Source of the DNA: Rufibacter hautae
GTDB lineage: Bacteria; Bacteroidota; Bacteroidia; Cytophagales; Hymenobacteraceae
DNA: 64,000 nt
Reading direction: 5' to 3'
Assembly: GCF_008271695.1 (NCBI RefSeq)
Contig: NZ_VKKY01000001.1
Coordinates: forward strand, 1,234,589-1,298,588
Shown here: piece by piece, positions 1-8,866 of the stretch
How positions within the stretch are numbered: the stretch's first letter is position 1
How the letters are laid out: every line of letters begins with the position of its first letter
The notes under the pieces: model-generated
Database searches by the model: none
Told to the model about the DNA's origin: nothing
What the model saw: the letters and a program-made list of their open reading frames with translations, nothing else
Translations under genes and position numbers: made by a program

Positions 1-1533
1 GTTCGCTGAAGTAGTTGCAGCAGTATTAGACAGCGTGTAGTTGTTAATACTTGTACCGCTAATTGAGATTCCACTTACATTGATTGATCTTGCTCCTACA
101 TTTTTATCCACGAATACTGCAGACGTATAAGCAGGCACCACATCATCTGCTCCTAATTTATCAGAAGAAAGAGTAACGGTGGCACTTGTAGTACCATCAT
201 ATACTTTATTCTGGCCAACCGCGGTTACAACAAGTGATCTTCTAGAAATATTGGCAGTTAACCCATTAGGGATGGTTAAGGTATAGTTTGCCATATCGGC
301 GCCAGACAGGCCTCCTGTAGAAGTCACTACAATTCCGTTCCCAGCATTTGCCGTAGCAAAAGTACCTACATTGCTCCAAGTAACTACGTCTGGTGAAATA
401 ACACCAGTCAATGTACCTGCAATGGTAGCAGCAGTAGTTCCATCATACACTTTTCCATTTGCAACGGGAGTTGCAATAGTAAGTGTCTTAGCAGAGATAG
501 TTGCCGTTAGAGTTGATAACTGAGTAAGAGTGTAGTTTACTGCAGCTGTCCCTCCAAGAGAATATCCAGTTACTGTGACAGGCTTGTTTACACCAATGTT
601 TTTGTTTACAAAAGCAGCACTTACTGTTGTAGAAACTAATGTTACATCATCATTTCCAACTCTACCTACTAATGACGGGGTCCCCGTTAAGGTAGCCGTA
701 GTAGTTCCGTTATACTCTCTACTTACTGCTGCAAGACCCGAAATGGAGAGTGCTTTTCTATTAATTGTAAGCGTTACTGGAGTACGCGTATAACTAGGAC
801 AGTTAGAGCCACTTACAAACTCCGCATAATACGTATAAGATCCTACTGCCACTACAGTAGGCGTGTATGTTGAAGTAGAAGCCAACGCAGTGCCACCTGT
901 GGAAACATTGTACCATCTCACTGACATTCCAGTTGGTGGCGTAACAGAAAAAGTGGGATTAACTTCTCCATAAGTAATGCTTAAAGGCTTACTGTCTACA
1001 GTTGTTATGGTAGGGGAACTAGCCATACCTACTGAAAAAGGAATAGTAGAGAATCTATCTATTTGATTTCCTTGGTTGGCAATTGAACCAATATATCTTC
1101 CAACCCCAACAGATCTACTATCTAATGTAACCGTCGTGCTAGCTCTATCCCCAATTCTTCCGTTCATTTGTATTTGCCCGAGCGGTTGCAGTAGAGTTGC
1201 TGTTGCTGAGTTTCCGTCATAAACTCCTAATGTAAACACAGCATTACCATTCTTGTCAGTAGTTACGGTAACGGTAATGCTTTCAGTGGGGCAGTAGTTA
1301 TCCTTATCATTTGCAACAAGCGTCTGGGCCGCTACCTTAGAGGATTGCCCAAAGGACATTCCTGCAAGTAGGAGCACCACAAAACAAATTTTAGGCAACA
1401 AGGAGGGTTGACAGAAATGAAAACCTCCACCAGAAGTCTCAAATGTTTTTGCTCCTATCAACTGCTTCCTATGTAAGGACTGCTGGAGCATATTTGTTAG
1501 AGCAACCTTACCAAACGAGTACAATTTTTTCAT
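1..1533 (-). CDS. YDG-repeat surface/secreted protein, N-terminal 511 residues (runs off the left edge)
   Basis: An uninterrupted minus-strand reading frame runs from ATG at 1533 to the window edge without a stop. The N-terminus has a long n-region and a hydrophobic stretch near residues 49-60 followed by AAQ at about 70, a plausible signal peptide. The mature part starts with Ig-like beta-rich sequence. It then has at least three YDG-type repeats, marked by REYNGTT near residue 272, KVYDGTT near 362 and KVYDGTT near 444, spaced 80-90 residues. Such repeats occur in very large extracellular Bacteroidota proteins, usually ending in a T9SS sorting domain. The C-terminus is outside the window, so export route and final size are inferred. 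Role as adhesin or matrix protein is a guess. Confidence 0.85.
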   Translation of the reverse strand, partial: MKKLYSFGKVALTNMLQQSLHRKQLIGAKTFETSGGGFHFCQPSLLPKICFVVLLLAGMSFGQSSKVAAQTLVANDKDNYCPTESITVTVTTDKNGNAVFTLGVYDGNSATATLLQPLGQIQMNGRIGDRASTTVTLDSRSVGVGRYIGSIANQGNQIDRFSTIPFSVGMASSPTITTVDSKPLSITYGEVNPTFSVTPPTGMSVRWYNVSTGGTALASTSTYTPTVVAVGSYTYYAEFVSGSNCPSYTRTPVTLTINRKALSISGLAAVSREYNGTTTATLTGTPSLVGRVGNDDVTLVSTTVSAAFVNKNIGVNKPVTVTGYSLGGTAAVNYTLTQLSTLTATISAKTLTIATPVANGKVYDGTTAATIAGTLTGVISPDVVTWSNVGTFATANAGNGIVVTSTGGLSGADMANYTLTIPNGLTANISRRSLVVTAVGQNKVYDGTTSATVTLSSDKLGADDVVPAYTSAVFVDKNVGARSINVSGISISGTSINNYTLSNTAATTSAN

Positions 1534-2732
1534 AAAAGGGTTACTAGATATTGATTGATTATTGTATTACTTAGTTACTTCTTTTAACAAGTGCTACAAA
1601 TTTGGCAATACTATCTATCAATTCATCACATTTATAAGTATGACAATTTTTATAATACCGTATAAATACCCTTTCAAATGTTTAAAAATTGTATTAGCAG
1701 GCTTTTATTTATTTATATTCATGTCTAGCTGATATAATTACAAAGCCAATATTGACAAAAAATATTTATACTTCTTACCATTAAAACCTATGTAAGTACA
1801 CATAATGGAATTGCTTCTAGTCTCCCTCTTTTTTTCTAACATATACAATAATTTAAATTAAATTATTTATATAACCTTTTTAGAAATTATGAGTAAAACC
1901 ATAGATTGGTCAGCATATAATTGTAAGATTATTTATATATTTTATTATGCATGCATAATAAAATCAACTACTTATCAGCCATTTCTGGATTATTCTTGCC
2001 TTTACTCGTTAATCCTTATATTAAAATTCAAAATACTATAAGCACTTTCCTATTGTTTAAAATTACATTCTTAGCTTCTCTAAAAACGCTATTAAACAAC
2101 AACACACTACTTATAAACAAGAGGTTAGCCACAATCTTGGTAAGGTTAGACGAGAGACAGAGCAGGGCATCCTAAGTAGGCTGTAATTTTGAGTTAACTA
2201 CTTTGGCAAGCACCTACAACTACTTATATACATTGTAGAGCTTACATGAATATATGAATTTTATAATATTAAAGCCACTGCTTTCCTTTCAAACTTTTCC
2301 TCTTATGATTAAGGAAAATATAAGGCCACTACGAAGCACTGAGTAATTACACTCCCATCATTCCGAAGCTTATCTTGAAAAAACCTGGAGCATTACCAGC
2401 TTACCACAGAATGTAAATGAGCAAATATGCACTGCCTTCCGCTGGTCCGTTTTAGCGTTCTTTCATAATTATGAACCTAAATCAAGAGCATGCCTCTTAA
2501 GGAGTACATCGACTTAACTTTATACAAACTAGGCGCTTCAGGTTTAAAAACAAGCCTTTCCATTGATCATATCCAGTATACCATATAACTTTTTCGGCCT
2601 TATAAAGACTAAAAATCTAATTATTACCTCAAACAGTAGAGGGTGATTGAACCATAAACAAAAGCCGGGGGTTACGAAGAAGCGTGACGCTTGGTTACGC
2701 TGCTCTTTATCTTTAATATCAAAAGATTAACT
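1534..2732. other. AT-rich intergenic gap, 1.2 kb
   Basis: Clearly richer in A and T than the neighbouring genes. It holds the upstream region of the YDG protein and of the S8 protease. I see no convincing gene: the one short frame at 1951-2175 has no recognisable features. No copy of the intergenic palindrome family is visible here, which is unusual for a gap this long in this window. Confidence 0.5.
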
Positions 2733-3908
2733 ATGCGATCAACTAATTTCAAAAAAGCAGTCTCTTTCTTCGCCCTGGCCTCTGTATTCTCTATGGCGGG
2801 TTGCCAGAAAGACGAACTTTTAGAAGAAACGGCTACTGCGCCAACCCCTCCTGCCGCTGCCTCCAAAGCGGTAGAAGGTAAATACATTGTTGTAATGAAG
2901 AATGGCTCTGCCGCTTCTAAACAAGAGTTAAGAAACCGCTTATTTTCGAGATTAGGCATAAACCAGAATCGCGTTAGCGAAGTGTTCAACGGTGCATCAG
3001 ATGGATTCACTGGTAACCTCAGCAAAGACCAGGTGCTACAGTTAAGACAAGATGAAAACGTAGCGTATGTAGAGCAGGAACAAACGGTACAGCTTGAGAA
3101 AGCTGTTGCTACCCTTTCTGCTGAAACTACTACTTCTACAACCGCCACTACCCAGTCCATTCCTTGGGGCGTGGCCCGTGTAGGTTATGGTGACGGTACT
3201 GGCAAAACCGTTTGGGTGATTGACTCAGGCGTGCAGTCTACCCATCCAGACTTGAACGTAGACAAAACCCGCAGCAAGTCCTTTATTTCCGGAGTTACTT
3301 CTTATGAAGACGGCTATGGCCACGGTACTGCAGTTGCCGGTATCATCGGTGCCAAAAACAATACAACTGGCGTAGTAGGCGTGGCCGCTAACGCGACCAT
3401 TGTTGCCCTGCGCGTATTTGATAACACTGGTTACGGAACCCTTACCCGCATCTACTCGGCGTTGAACCATGCTTATACCTACGGGAAAGCAGGCGACGTA
3501 GTGAATATGAGTCTGCGCGTGGCTGCTTCCACTATGCTGGATGACTTAGTAAGAAAAGTAGCTGCCAAAGGCATGTTTGTAGTGGTAGCATCTGGAAACA
3601 GCTCTATTGACTGCAAGGTTGACTCTCCGGCCCGTGTGGTTGCCACAAACGTGTATGTGGTATCTAACATGGACTCTTACGGCAAGTTCAACGCTTCGTC
3701 TAACTTCGGGGCTTCTGTGAAATATGCAGCGCCGGGTACCAACATCAAAACTACCTGGAAAGGCAGCGGATACGTGAACGGTAACGGAACGTCTTATGCC
3801 GCTCCGCACGTAGCTGGCATCTTGGCTTTAACCGGCGGAAGAGTAGGCTCGCAAGGTTTAGTAACCAATGACCCAGATGGCAAACCAGATCCCATCGCTT
3901 TAAAATAG
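2733..3908 (+). CDS. S8 subtilisin-like serine protease, lipoprotein with I9 propeptide
   Basis: 391-residue exported protease. The start at 2733 (MRSTNFKK) is preferred over an in-frame upstream start at 2691 because it gives a clean lipoprotein signal with lipobox SMAGC (Cys24). An inhibitor I9-like propeptide follows (YIVVMKNG to about VAYVEQEQ). The catalytic triad of family S8 is complete: Asp164 in WVIDSG, His197 in GHGTAVAG, Ser354 in GTSYAAPH. The oxyanion Asn region VVVASGNSS is present. It resembles a cell-surface anchored secretory protease that processes itself. No linked gene explains a specific target. It is followed by an unusually long perfect hairpin (3916-3978). Confidence 0.92.
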   Translation: MRSTNFKKAVSFFALASVFSMAGCQKDELLEETATAPTPPAAASKAVEGKYIVVMKNGSAASKQELRNRLFSRLGINQNRVSEVFNGASDGFTGNLSKDQVLQLRQDENVAYVEQEQTVQLEKAVATLSAETTTSTTATTQSIPWGVARVGYGDGTGKTVWVIDSGVQSTHPDLNVDKTRSKSFISGVTSYEDGYGHGTAVAGIIGAKNNTTGVVGVAANATIVALRVFDNTGYGTLTRIYSALNHAYTYGKAGDVVNMSLRVAASTMLDDLVRKVAAKGMFVVVASGNSSIDCKVDSPARVVATNVYVVSNMDSYGKFNASSNFGASVKYAAPGTNIKTTWKGSGYVNGNGTSYAAPHVAGILALTGGRVGSQGLVTNDPDGKPDPIALK

Positions 3909-3915
3909 TAGCATC

Positions 3916-3978
3916 AGTCATGCTCTAAACAAGAAAGGCCCGTCATGTAGACGGGCCTTTCTTGTTTAGAGCATGACT
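3916..3978. terminator. Very long perfect hairpin, probable bidirectional terminator
   Basis: Arms 3916-3944 and 3950-3978 are perfect reverse complements over 29 bp with a 5-nt loop. The core is AGAAAGGCCCGTC / GACGGGCCTTTCT. It sits 8 bp after the S8 protease stop codon. Confidence 0.8.
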
Positions 3979-4414
3979 TGGCTCACCAATAATTCCAGCC
4001 TGCCGGAATCCATCAGCATCATACCAATTGCTTTCTCCATTTAAAACCGTTTATAGCTCGTTTTACCGAAAAGCCGTTCTACCGAAAGATGTGGTTTCGC
4101 TCCATCTTGGCTTATCTTTCCTTCTCACGCCTAACAAGGCAATCTATAGCTCTCCCACTTCGGCGGTTTTCACTCACCTCGGCATCAAAACCATATCTGT
4201 TATCTGATCCAACTCCTCACATTTGTCTATCTGTATTTGCTGGCGGAGTAATCGTCAACAATTGCAAACCAGTGAACTACCGAACACCAAAGCGTGCCAA
4301 ATGACGGACCGGAAAAACTCAGGCTCAACCTTTTTGTCTAAAATAGAGTAATCTGAATACAAATGGTTTTATGGTGTAAACCAAGCCTTTAATCAATGAC
4401 CTAAACTTACTGAT
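3979..4414. other. Intergenic region, no gene seen
   Basis: Between the protease terminator and the small lipoprotein. A 71-codon frame at 4089-4304 has no signal, motif or plausible composition. A weakly palindromic AAACCG/TTTACCG stretch at about 4040-4090 might be a decayed copy of the intergenic palindrome but is too degenerate to call. Confidence 0.4.
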
Positions 4415-4603
4415 ATGAAAAATTTACAAGCATACTTTTTCGCGTTCATGCTGATCATGTCCATGACGCTTTCCAGCTGCGACGTTATCGGGGATATTTT
4501 CCAGGCCGGTATGTGGACCGCAGTCATCGTGATTGTGATTGTGATTGCTTTGATCATGTGGCTACTCCGCAAAATACGGGGTGGAGGAAGAAACCGGCTT
4601 TAG
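4415..4603 (+). CDS. Small membrane lipoprotein, 62 aa
   Basis: Tiny protein with a lipoprotein-like signal (lipobox LSSC, Cys22), then the segment DVIGDIFQAGMW and one strongly hydrophobic Val/Ile-rich helix (about residues 34-51) ending in a basic tail (RKIRGGGRNRL). Short proteins with the same SSCDVIG...FxAGMW pattern are widespread in Bacteroidota and are of unknown function; annotation by similarity is often unreliable. The gene is monocistronic, followed by its own terminator at 4627-4667, which supports it being real. Confidence 0.7.
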   Translation: MKNLQAYFFAFMLIMSMTLSSCDVIGDIFQAGMWTAVIVIVIVIALIMWLLRKIRGGGRNRL

Positions 4604-4626
4604 GGCTCATTTACTCCAACAACTCT

Positions 4627-4667
4627 AAAAAGAGAAGGCCACCTGCAAAGGTGGCCTTCTCTTTTTA
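4627..4667. terminator. Rho-independent terminator
   Basis: AAAAAGAGAAGGCCACC pairs with GGTGGCCTTCTCTTTTT around a 6-nt loop. It lies between the convergent small lipoprotein gene and the fatty acid hydroxylase gene and can serve both. Confidence 0.85.
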
Positions 4668-4679
4668 TATAGGTATAGC

Positions 4680-5291
4680 TTATCTTTTACGCTGCTCTGG
4701 CATGGTACCCATGATCCAATCCCAAAGTGGGGAAGAAACGCCGTACGCCCGCTCAGGGTCTTTGTAGTGATGGATGCTGTGGTGAATCCAGAGCTGTTTC
4801 AAGAAGTTTTTGGGTGGCGCGTAAGCATGCACCGCGTAGTGCACGAAAAGGTAAAGCGCGTACCCAAACAAGAAACCAGCCACCAAACCAAATACCAGCG
4901 ACCCGAAGACCAGTTTGAACACGAAAAAGAAAAACGAGGCGATAAACAGACTCACGATGGGCGGCATGGCCAGCCTGGTTTTGTCTTTGGGGTAGTCGTG
5001 GTGGTTTCCGTGAAACGTGTACTGGATGTTCTTCTTGAACTCATTGGTGGGCTCCATATGGAAAATGTAGCGGTGCGCCAGGTATTCCACCAGCGAGAAA
5101 ATGAGCCAACCGGCTACAAACAAACCTACCGCCGAGAGCACATCCAGGAAGCCGTATGTAAAGCCGTACACCAGCAGACCAGTAGCAATCACTAAGAAGA
5201 TAGAGATGGGGAGCGCAATGTGGGTATGGGTGAGCCGCTCCAGTACTGGATTCTTGAACAGAGTTGCAGATCCTTTGTGATTCGGTTTCAT
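4680..5291 (-). CDS. Fatty acid hydroxylase / sterol desaturase family membrane protein
   Basis: 203 residues, four hydrophobic segments, and the histidine clusters typical of the di-iron membrane hydroxylase family: EYLAHRYIFH (about residues 68-77), HGNHHDYP, HYAVHAY and HHSIHHYKDP. The C-terminal SPLWDWIMGTM is also family-typical. In Bacteroidota, enzymes of this type hydroxylate fatty acyl chains of lipids, including the acyl part of sphingolipids or ornithine lipids; which lipid is used here cannot be read from sequence. Not in an operon: aroK upstream is 80 bp away on the same strand. Confidence 0.85.
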   Translation of the reverse strand: MKPNHKGSATLFKNPVLERLTHTHIALPISIFLVIATGLLVYGFTYGFLDVLSAVGLFVAGWLIFSLVEYLAHRYIFHMEPTNEFKKNIQYTFHGNHHDYPKDKTRLAMPPIVSLFIASFFFFVFKLVFGSLVFGLVAGFLFGYALYLFVHYAVHAYAPPKNFLKQLWIHHSIHHYKDPERAYGVSSPLWDWIMGTMPEQRKR

Positions 5292-5371
5292 AGTAAACAG
5301 AAAAAATTAAACGAAGCGTTTCTTGCCAGGAAACGCGCAAAAATAACTAAAATTATCCAGAATCAGCCATT

Positions 5372-5944
5372 TTACTGGCTAGCGGCGCCAAGAAGGCACT
5401 GCTCAATTTGCTGCGCCACGGTAGGTACATCTCGGCCTCCGGCGGCAACGACCAAAGATGCCTGTTGGTAAAACGGTTCGCGTTGTCGCAGAGTGTCAGC
5501 GAGATACACCAGCAACTCATCGGGGGTTTTGTCCCGCAGCAAGGGCCGACCCTGCAGGTCAGACGGCGTTAGGCGGGCCACCAATTCGGCGGGAGTGAGT
5601 TTCAAATAAACCGTGGCACCTTGCGAAACCATAAAACCCATGTTTTCACAGAAACAGGGTGCGCCGCCACCGGTTGCCAACACCAGGCGCTCTGATCGGG
5701 CGGCAGCCAGACGTAAGGCCTGCGCCTCGGCTTGCCTGAAATACTCCTGCCCGCGCTGCTCAAATACCTGCGGCACGGCAAGCCCCTCCTGCTCCTCAAT
5801 CAAAGTATCCAAGTCCAGGAAAGTGCACTGCAGCCGTTGGGCTAGTTCTTTCCCCACCGTGGATTTCCCGCAACCGGGCATGCCCACGAGGAAAACTTTG
5901 GCAGGAAGTTCAGTCAGTTGGGAAAGGACTTGGGCGGAAGACAT
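5372..5944 (-). CDS. aroK: Shikimate kinase
   Basis: Phosphorylates shikimate at the 3-OH with ATP, fifth step of the chorismate pathway, cytoplasmic. Visible motifs are the P-loop GMPGCGKSTVG, the substrate-binding DLDTLIEE, the RGQEYFR segment, the TGGG loop and the LID arginine in GRPLL. The start at 5944 gives 190 residues; an in-frame ATG at 5974 would add 10 residues. I prefer 5944 because a possible -7 box (GGTCTTTG, minus strand, 5979-5972) lies between the two. No other aromatic pathway gene is nearby. Confidence 0.92.
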   Translation of the reverse strand: MSSAQVLSQLTELPAKVFLVGMPGCGKSTVGKELAQRLQCTFLDLDTLIEEQEGLAVPQVFEQRGQEYFRQAEAQALRLAAARSERLVLATGGGAPCFCENMGFMVSQGATVYLKLTPAELVARLTPSDLQGRPLLRDKTPDELLVYLADTLRQREPFYQQASLVVAAGGRDVPTVAQQIEQCLLGAASQ

Positions 5945-5974
5945 GTAATCAGAGACAGGTTTCAAGGATTGCAA

Positions 5975-6296
5975 AGACCAGCGGCAAACCGGTTCGTTTT
6001 TGGGCTATTTTCTCAGAAACGGCTTGTAAACTGCGTGTACGTACAAGACCGTAACAAGGGACCGATCCACGGGAAAATATAGTAGAATCACCTTCCTATT
6101 CAAGTTCAGGCAGTAGATACCGAAGGCCGAATACCTAAAACCGCACGTTTGACAAGGCTTCTGTCAGCAACCACTTGCCCCCCTTATCTGAATTGCCGCT
6201 TACCAAGCGTCCTTTTCCATCTTCGTTTCTGGCCAGATTCCGGAAAACCGGGCCAGAAACGCTGTAGTTCAGAGGCAAACAAGTGGTTTAGGCGCG
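5975..6296. other. Intergenic region with one palindrome copy
   Basis: Between the DoxX protein stop and aroK. Apart from the palindrome at 5995-6033 and the aroK promoter area I see nothing convincing; the sequence near 6230-6260 (GGCCAGATTCCGGAAAACC, then GGGCCAGAAACG) may be another decayed copy. Confidence 0.4.
5995..6033. repeat. Intergenic palindrome family, copy 1
   Basis: Arms CGTTTTTGGGC and GGCTTGTAAAC around ATTTTCTCAGAAAC. It lies 5' of aroK, upstream of its likely promoter. Confidence 0.65.
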
Positions 6297-7412
6297 CTAT
6301 CGTACCAAGGTCTGCACTTCGGACAGGTCTGGGATATCATTGTAGTGCCACTTGCCTACCACGATGCCGTTCTTGAAAAGTAGTAAGCCTGGATTGGAGC
6401 GGATCATGGTTTTAAGCACCGTCGCATCGGCGAAGAAGTACGGCGCCGACAGGTTGACCTCGTGGCGGAACACGTCAAATTCCTGGCTGCTGCTGGAGGT
6501 AATGACCACCGGCACCACTTTGGGCGTTTGGTTTTTCTCCAGACCGGCCAGCAGGGCGTTGATTTCCTTGAAACTCTCCTGGTCAGCCTTGCTCACGTCT
6601 TTCACCAGAATGAGTAGGCGGTTGCCCAGGAACATCTCCTTCGTGAAATCGCCCTGATCGTTCCAGATATTGAAATCGGTGATCTTGGGGCCATCCTCCG
6701 GGTTGAGCGGCACCATCTTCTTGAATTTGTAGGTGGTATCGGTGGGGTAACTCTCAAAGGTAGACTCCACGCCGGCTTTCTCCATCACGTACTGGTACCG
6801 CAGCGGCGCCGATGGTTTCATGAGCTTGGGGATATTGGCGCCCACCCGGTAAGACCTGAAATCCAGGAACGGCTCGTGTTGGTAAGCATACACGCTAATG
6901 GCCACCGAGAAGACCAACGACACCAGCACAATGGCACCCGTCACGCCGCGGTTCATCTGACCCAATGACAGCAGATGGCGCTGGGTAAACAATAGCACTA
7001 GGATGAGTACCAGCAGAATGATGTCCTTCGTGAACGACTGCCAAGGCGTGAGTTTGATGGCATCCCCGAAACAGCCGCAATCGGTTACCTTGTTGAAGTA
7101 CGCCGAGTAAAAGGTGAGGAAGGTGAAGAACACAATCAGGAAGAAGAGCAGCCACAACACTGTCTTCAGGCGCCAGCGCACCAGCAGGGCCACGCCCAGC
7201 ACCACTTCCAGGGTACTCAGGAAGATGGACAGGTACAGTGCAAACGGTTTGAACGAGAGAAACACCGAGGAGAAATCCGTGGAGAACACCTCAAAGTACT
7301 CCTCCAGTTTGATGGCGGTGCCCACCGGATCATTCAGTTTGATCAGACCCGAGAAGATGAACAACCCGCCCACCACTATCCAAGCGAACCTACTAAGCAG
7401 ACGGAGTACCAT
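6297..7412 (-). CDS. BT_3928-family DoxX-like membrane protein with C-terminal thioredoxin-like region
   Basis: 371 residues. The N-terminal half carries four to five transmembrane helices of the DoxX / MauE-like type (GGLFIFSGLIKLNDP at the start) and a CGCF motif (TDCGCFGDAIKLTPW) that could be redox active. The C-terminal half looks like a periplasmic thioredoxin-like fold (LLILVKDVSKAD, NPGLLLFKNG) but lacks a CxxC. The family is characteristic of Bacteroidota and its biochemical role is not settled; electron transfer to an extracytoplasmic thiol protein is an inference. Its start overlaps the DUF1599 gene by 20 bp, so the two are co-transcribed. Confidence 0.85.
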   Translation of the reverse strand: MVLRLLSRFAWIVVGGLFIFSGLIKLNDPVGTAIKLEEYFEVFSTDFSSVFLSFKPFALYLSIFLSTLEVVLGVALLVRWRLKTVLWLLFFLIVFFTFLTFYSAYFNKVTDCGCFGDAIKLTPWQSFTKDIILLVLILVLLFTQRHLLSLGQMNRGVTGAIVLVSLVFSVAISVYAYQHEPFLDFRSYRVGANIPKLMKPSAPLRYQYVMEKAGVESTFESYPTDTTYKFKKMVPLNPEDGPKITDFNIWNDQGDFTKEMFLGNRLLILVKDVSKADQESFKEINALLAGLEKNQTPKVVPVVITSSSSQEFDVFRHEVNLSAPYFFADATVLKTMIRSNPGLLLFKNGIVVGKWHYNDIPDLSEVQTLVR

Positions 7413-7962
7413 GGTCAGGATAATTTAGTTTGATAAGGCAAAACACAGCATAGTTGAGCATATCGCGGTAATTGGCCTCTACCCCTTCAGACACTAGCGT
7501 GTGGCCGGCATTGTCTTCTATCTGTTTGGTGCGGTAAATCTTCATCAGGATCAGATCGGTCATAGACTCCACGCGCATGCTGCGCCAGGCCTCGCCGTAA
7601 TCATGGTTCTTGTCTTCCTGCAGCGCCTGCGTCTTCCTGATTTCCTCCTGGTACAACTCCCGTACCCGCTCCACCAGCAAGGCCTGCTCGGTCTCACCTT
7701 GTGCTATGAGTTGCTCCTGCATGAGGGCAATGACGCAGTAGTTCACAATGGCCACAAACTCAGACGCAATATCATCCTGTATCTTCTGCGTGCCCTTCTC
7801 CTGGATGGACCGGATGCGCTGCGCTTTGATGAAAATCTGGTCGGTGATGGAAGGCAGACGCAGGATTCGCCAGGCGGTGCCGTAGTCCTGGGTTTTCTGC
7901 AAAAACAGGCGCTGGCATGCTTCTACCACGCGGTTGTACTCCTGGGCGGTTTGGTGAATCAA
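7393..7962 (-). CDS. DUF1599 domain protein
   Basis: About 189 residues with two copies of a nucleotide-pyrophosphohydrolase-like helical unit: FLQKTQDYGTAWRILRLPS and, later, EDKNHDYGEAWRSMRVES. The repeated DYGxAWR is the family signature. No ATG fits: the reading frame stays open to 8106, but that would run through the divergent folP gene. A TTG at 7962, just before IHQTAQEYNRVV, is the best start and matches the length of family members. It precedes the DoxX gene with a 20-bp overlap. Function is unknown; a house-cleaning nucleotide role is inferred only. Confidence 0.75.
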   Translation of the reverse strand: MIHQTAQEYNRVVEACQRLFLQKTQDYGTAWRILRLPSITDQIFIKAQRIRSIQEKGTQKIQDDIASEFVAIVNYCVIALMQEQLIAQGETEQALLVERVRELYQEEIRKTQALQEDKNHDYGEAWRSMRVESMTDLILMKIYRTKQIEDNAGHTLVSEGVEANYRDMLNYAVFCLIKLNYPDHGTPSA

Positions 7963-7981
7963 GTTTTTCGTTTTACTTTTA
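7950..7981 (+). promoter_or_regulatory. folP-cdaA promoter
   Basis: TTTG at 7950-7953, 20-nt spacer, TACTTTTA at 7974-7981 (consensus TAnnTTTG). The predicted start of transcription is near 7985, leaving about 3 nt before the folP ATG. The -33 element lies inside the first codons of the divergent DUF1599 gene. Confidence 0.5.
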
Positions 7982-7987
7982 TAGGAA

Positions 7988-8866
7988 ATGGGAATAGGCC
8001 AATTGAACGCGAAAGATACACTTTTTTGCAAAAAAATCACCCTCAACTGCGCTGGTAGATTGGTCTTGTTGCAGCAGCCCACGGTAATGGGCATCCTCAA
8101 CTCCACCCCAGATTCCTTTTACGCGGGCAGCCGATTGCAGGGTACCGACCAGGCCCTGGCCCAGGCCGAGAAGATGCTCCAGGACGGTGCCACGTTCCTG
8201 GACGTAGGCGGTTACTCCACCCGACCGGGCGCTCCGGAAGTTTCGGAACAGGAAGAGCTAAATCGCGTAGTACCCATTATAGAGGCGCTCTCCAAAGCTT
8301 TCCCTGAGGCGCTGTTGTCCATTGACACCTTCAGGGCCCGGGTAGCGGAAGAGGCAGTACGGCACGGGGCGCACATCATCAACGATGTCTCCGGTGGTAC
8401 GCTGGACGCGGACATGTTCCCTACAGCGGGCCGGTTACAGGTTCCGTACCTTCTCATGCACATGCGCGGCACGCCGCAGAATATGGCTTCGCAGAACCAC
8501 TATGAGCAGGGGCTGCTGGAAGAGATCACCTCTTTCCTGGCCGGGCAGGTGGCAGCGTTGAGGGCAGCCGGGGTAAAGGACATTCTGCTGGACCCTGGTT
8601 TTGGTTTCGCGAAAAACGTGGACCAGAATTACCAGCTGCTGCGCCGGCTCAAAGAACTGGAACTGTTTGAGTTACCATTGCTGGTGGGGCTCTCCCGCAA
8701 ATCCATGACCTACAAACCGCTTCACGTGGGTCCGGAGGAGGCCCTCACAGGCACAATTGTCGCCAACACCGTGGCGTTACTGAACGGGGCAGACATTTTG
8801 CGGGTGCATGACGTGAAAGAGGCGGTACATACTATTGAAATTGTTAAAAAGATGCTGACGGCGTGA
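7988..8866 (+). CDS. folP: Dihydropteroate synthase
   Basis: Joins 6-hydroxymethyl-dihydropterin pyrophosphate to p-aminobenzoate in folate synthesis; target of sulfonamides. 292 residues with all family signatures in order: MGILNSTPDSF, DVGGYSTRPGA, SIDTFRARVAEEA, INDVSGG, LMHMRGTPQNM, LDPGFGFAKN, GLSRKSM and RVHDVKEA. The N-terminal AKDTLFCKKITLNCAGR is similar to that of other Bacteroidota FolP, so the ATG at 7988 is likely right. It is followed without a gap by cdaA, the GTG of which overlaps the folP stop. Confidence 0.95.
   Translation: MGIGQLNAKDTLFCKKITLNCAGRLVLLQQPTVMGILNSTPDSFYAGSRLQGTDQALAQAEKMLQDGATFLDVGGYSTRPGAPEVSEQEELNRVVPIIEALSKAFPEALLSIDTFRARVAEEAVRHGAHIINDVSGGTLDADMFPTAGRLQVPYLLMHMRGTPQNMASQNHYEQGLLEEITSFLAGQVAALRAAGVKDILLDPGFGFAKNVDQNYQLLRRLKELELFELPLLVGLSRKSMTYKPLHVGPEEALTGTIVANTVALLNGADILRVHDVKEAVHTIEIVKKMLTA

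Noticed and set aside
1951..2175. 74-codon frame in the AT-rich gap
   Set aside because: No signal peptide logic, no recognisable motif and composition that follows the AT-rich DNA; probably chance.
2672..3160. Long minus-strand frame under the S8 protease gene
   Set aside because: Antisense shadow of a gene with a complete catalytic triad on the plus strand.
4089..4304. 71-codon frame after the S8 protease
   Set aside because: Composition and lack of any motif suggest chance.
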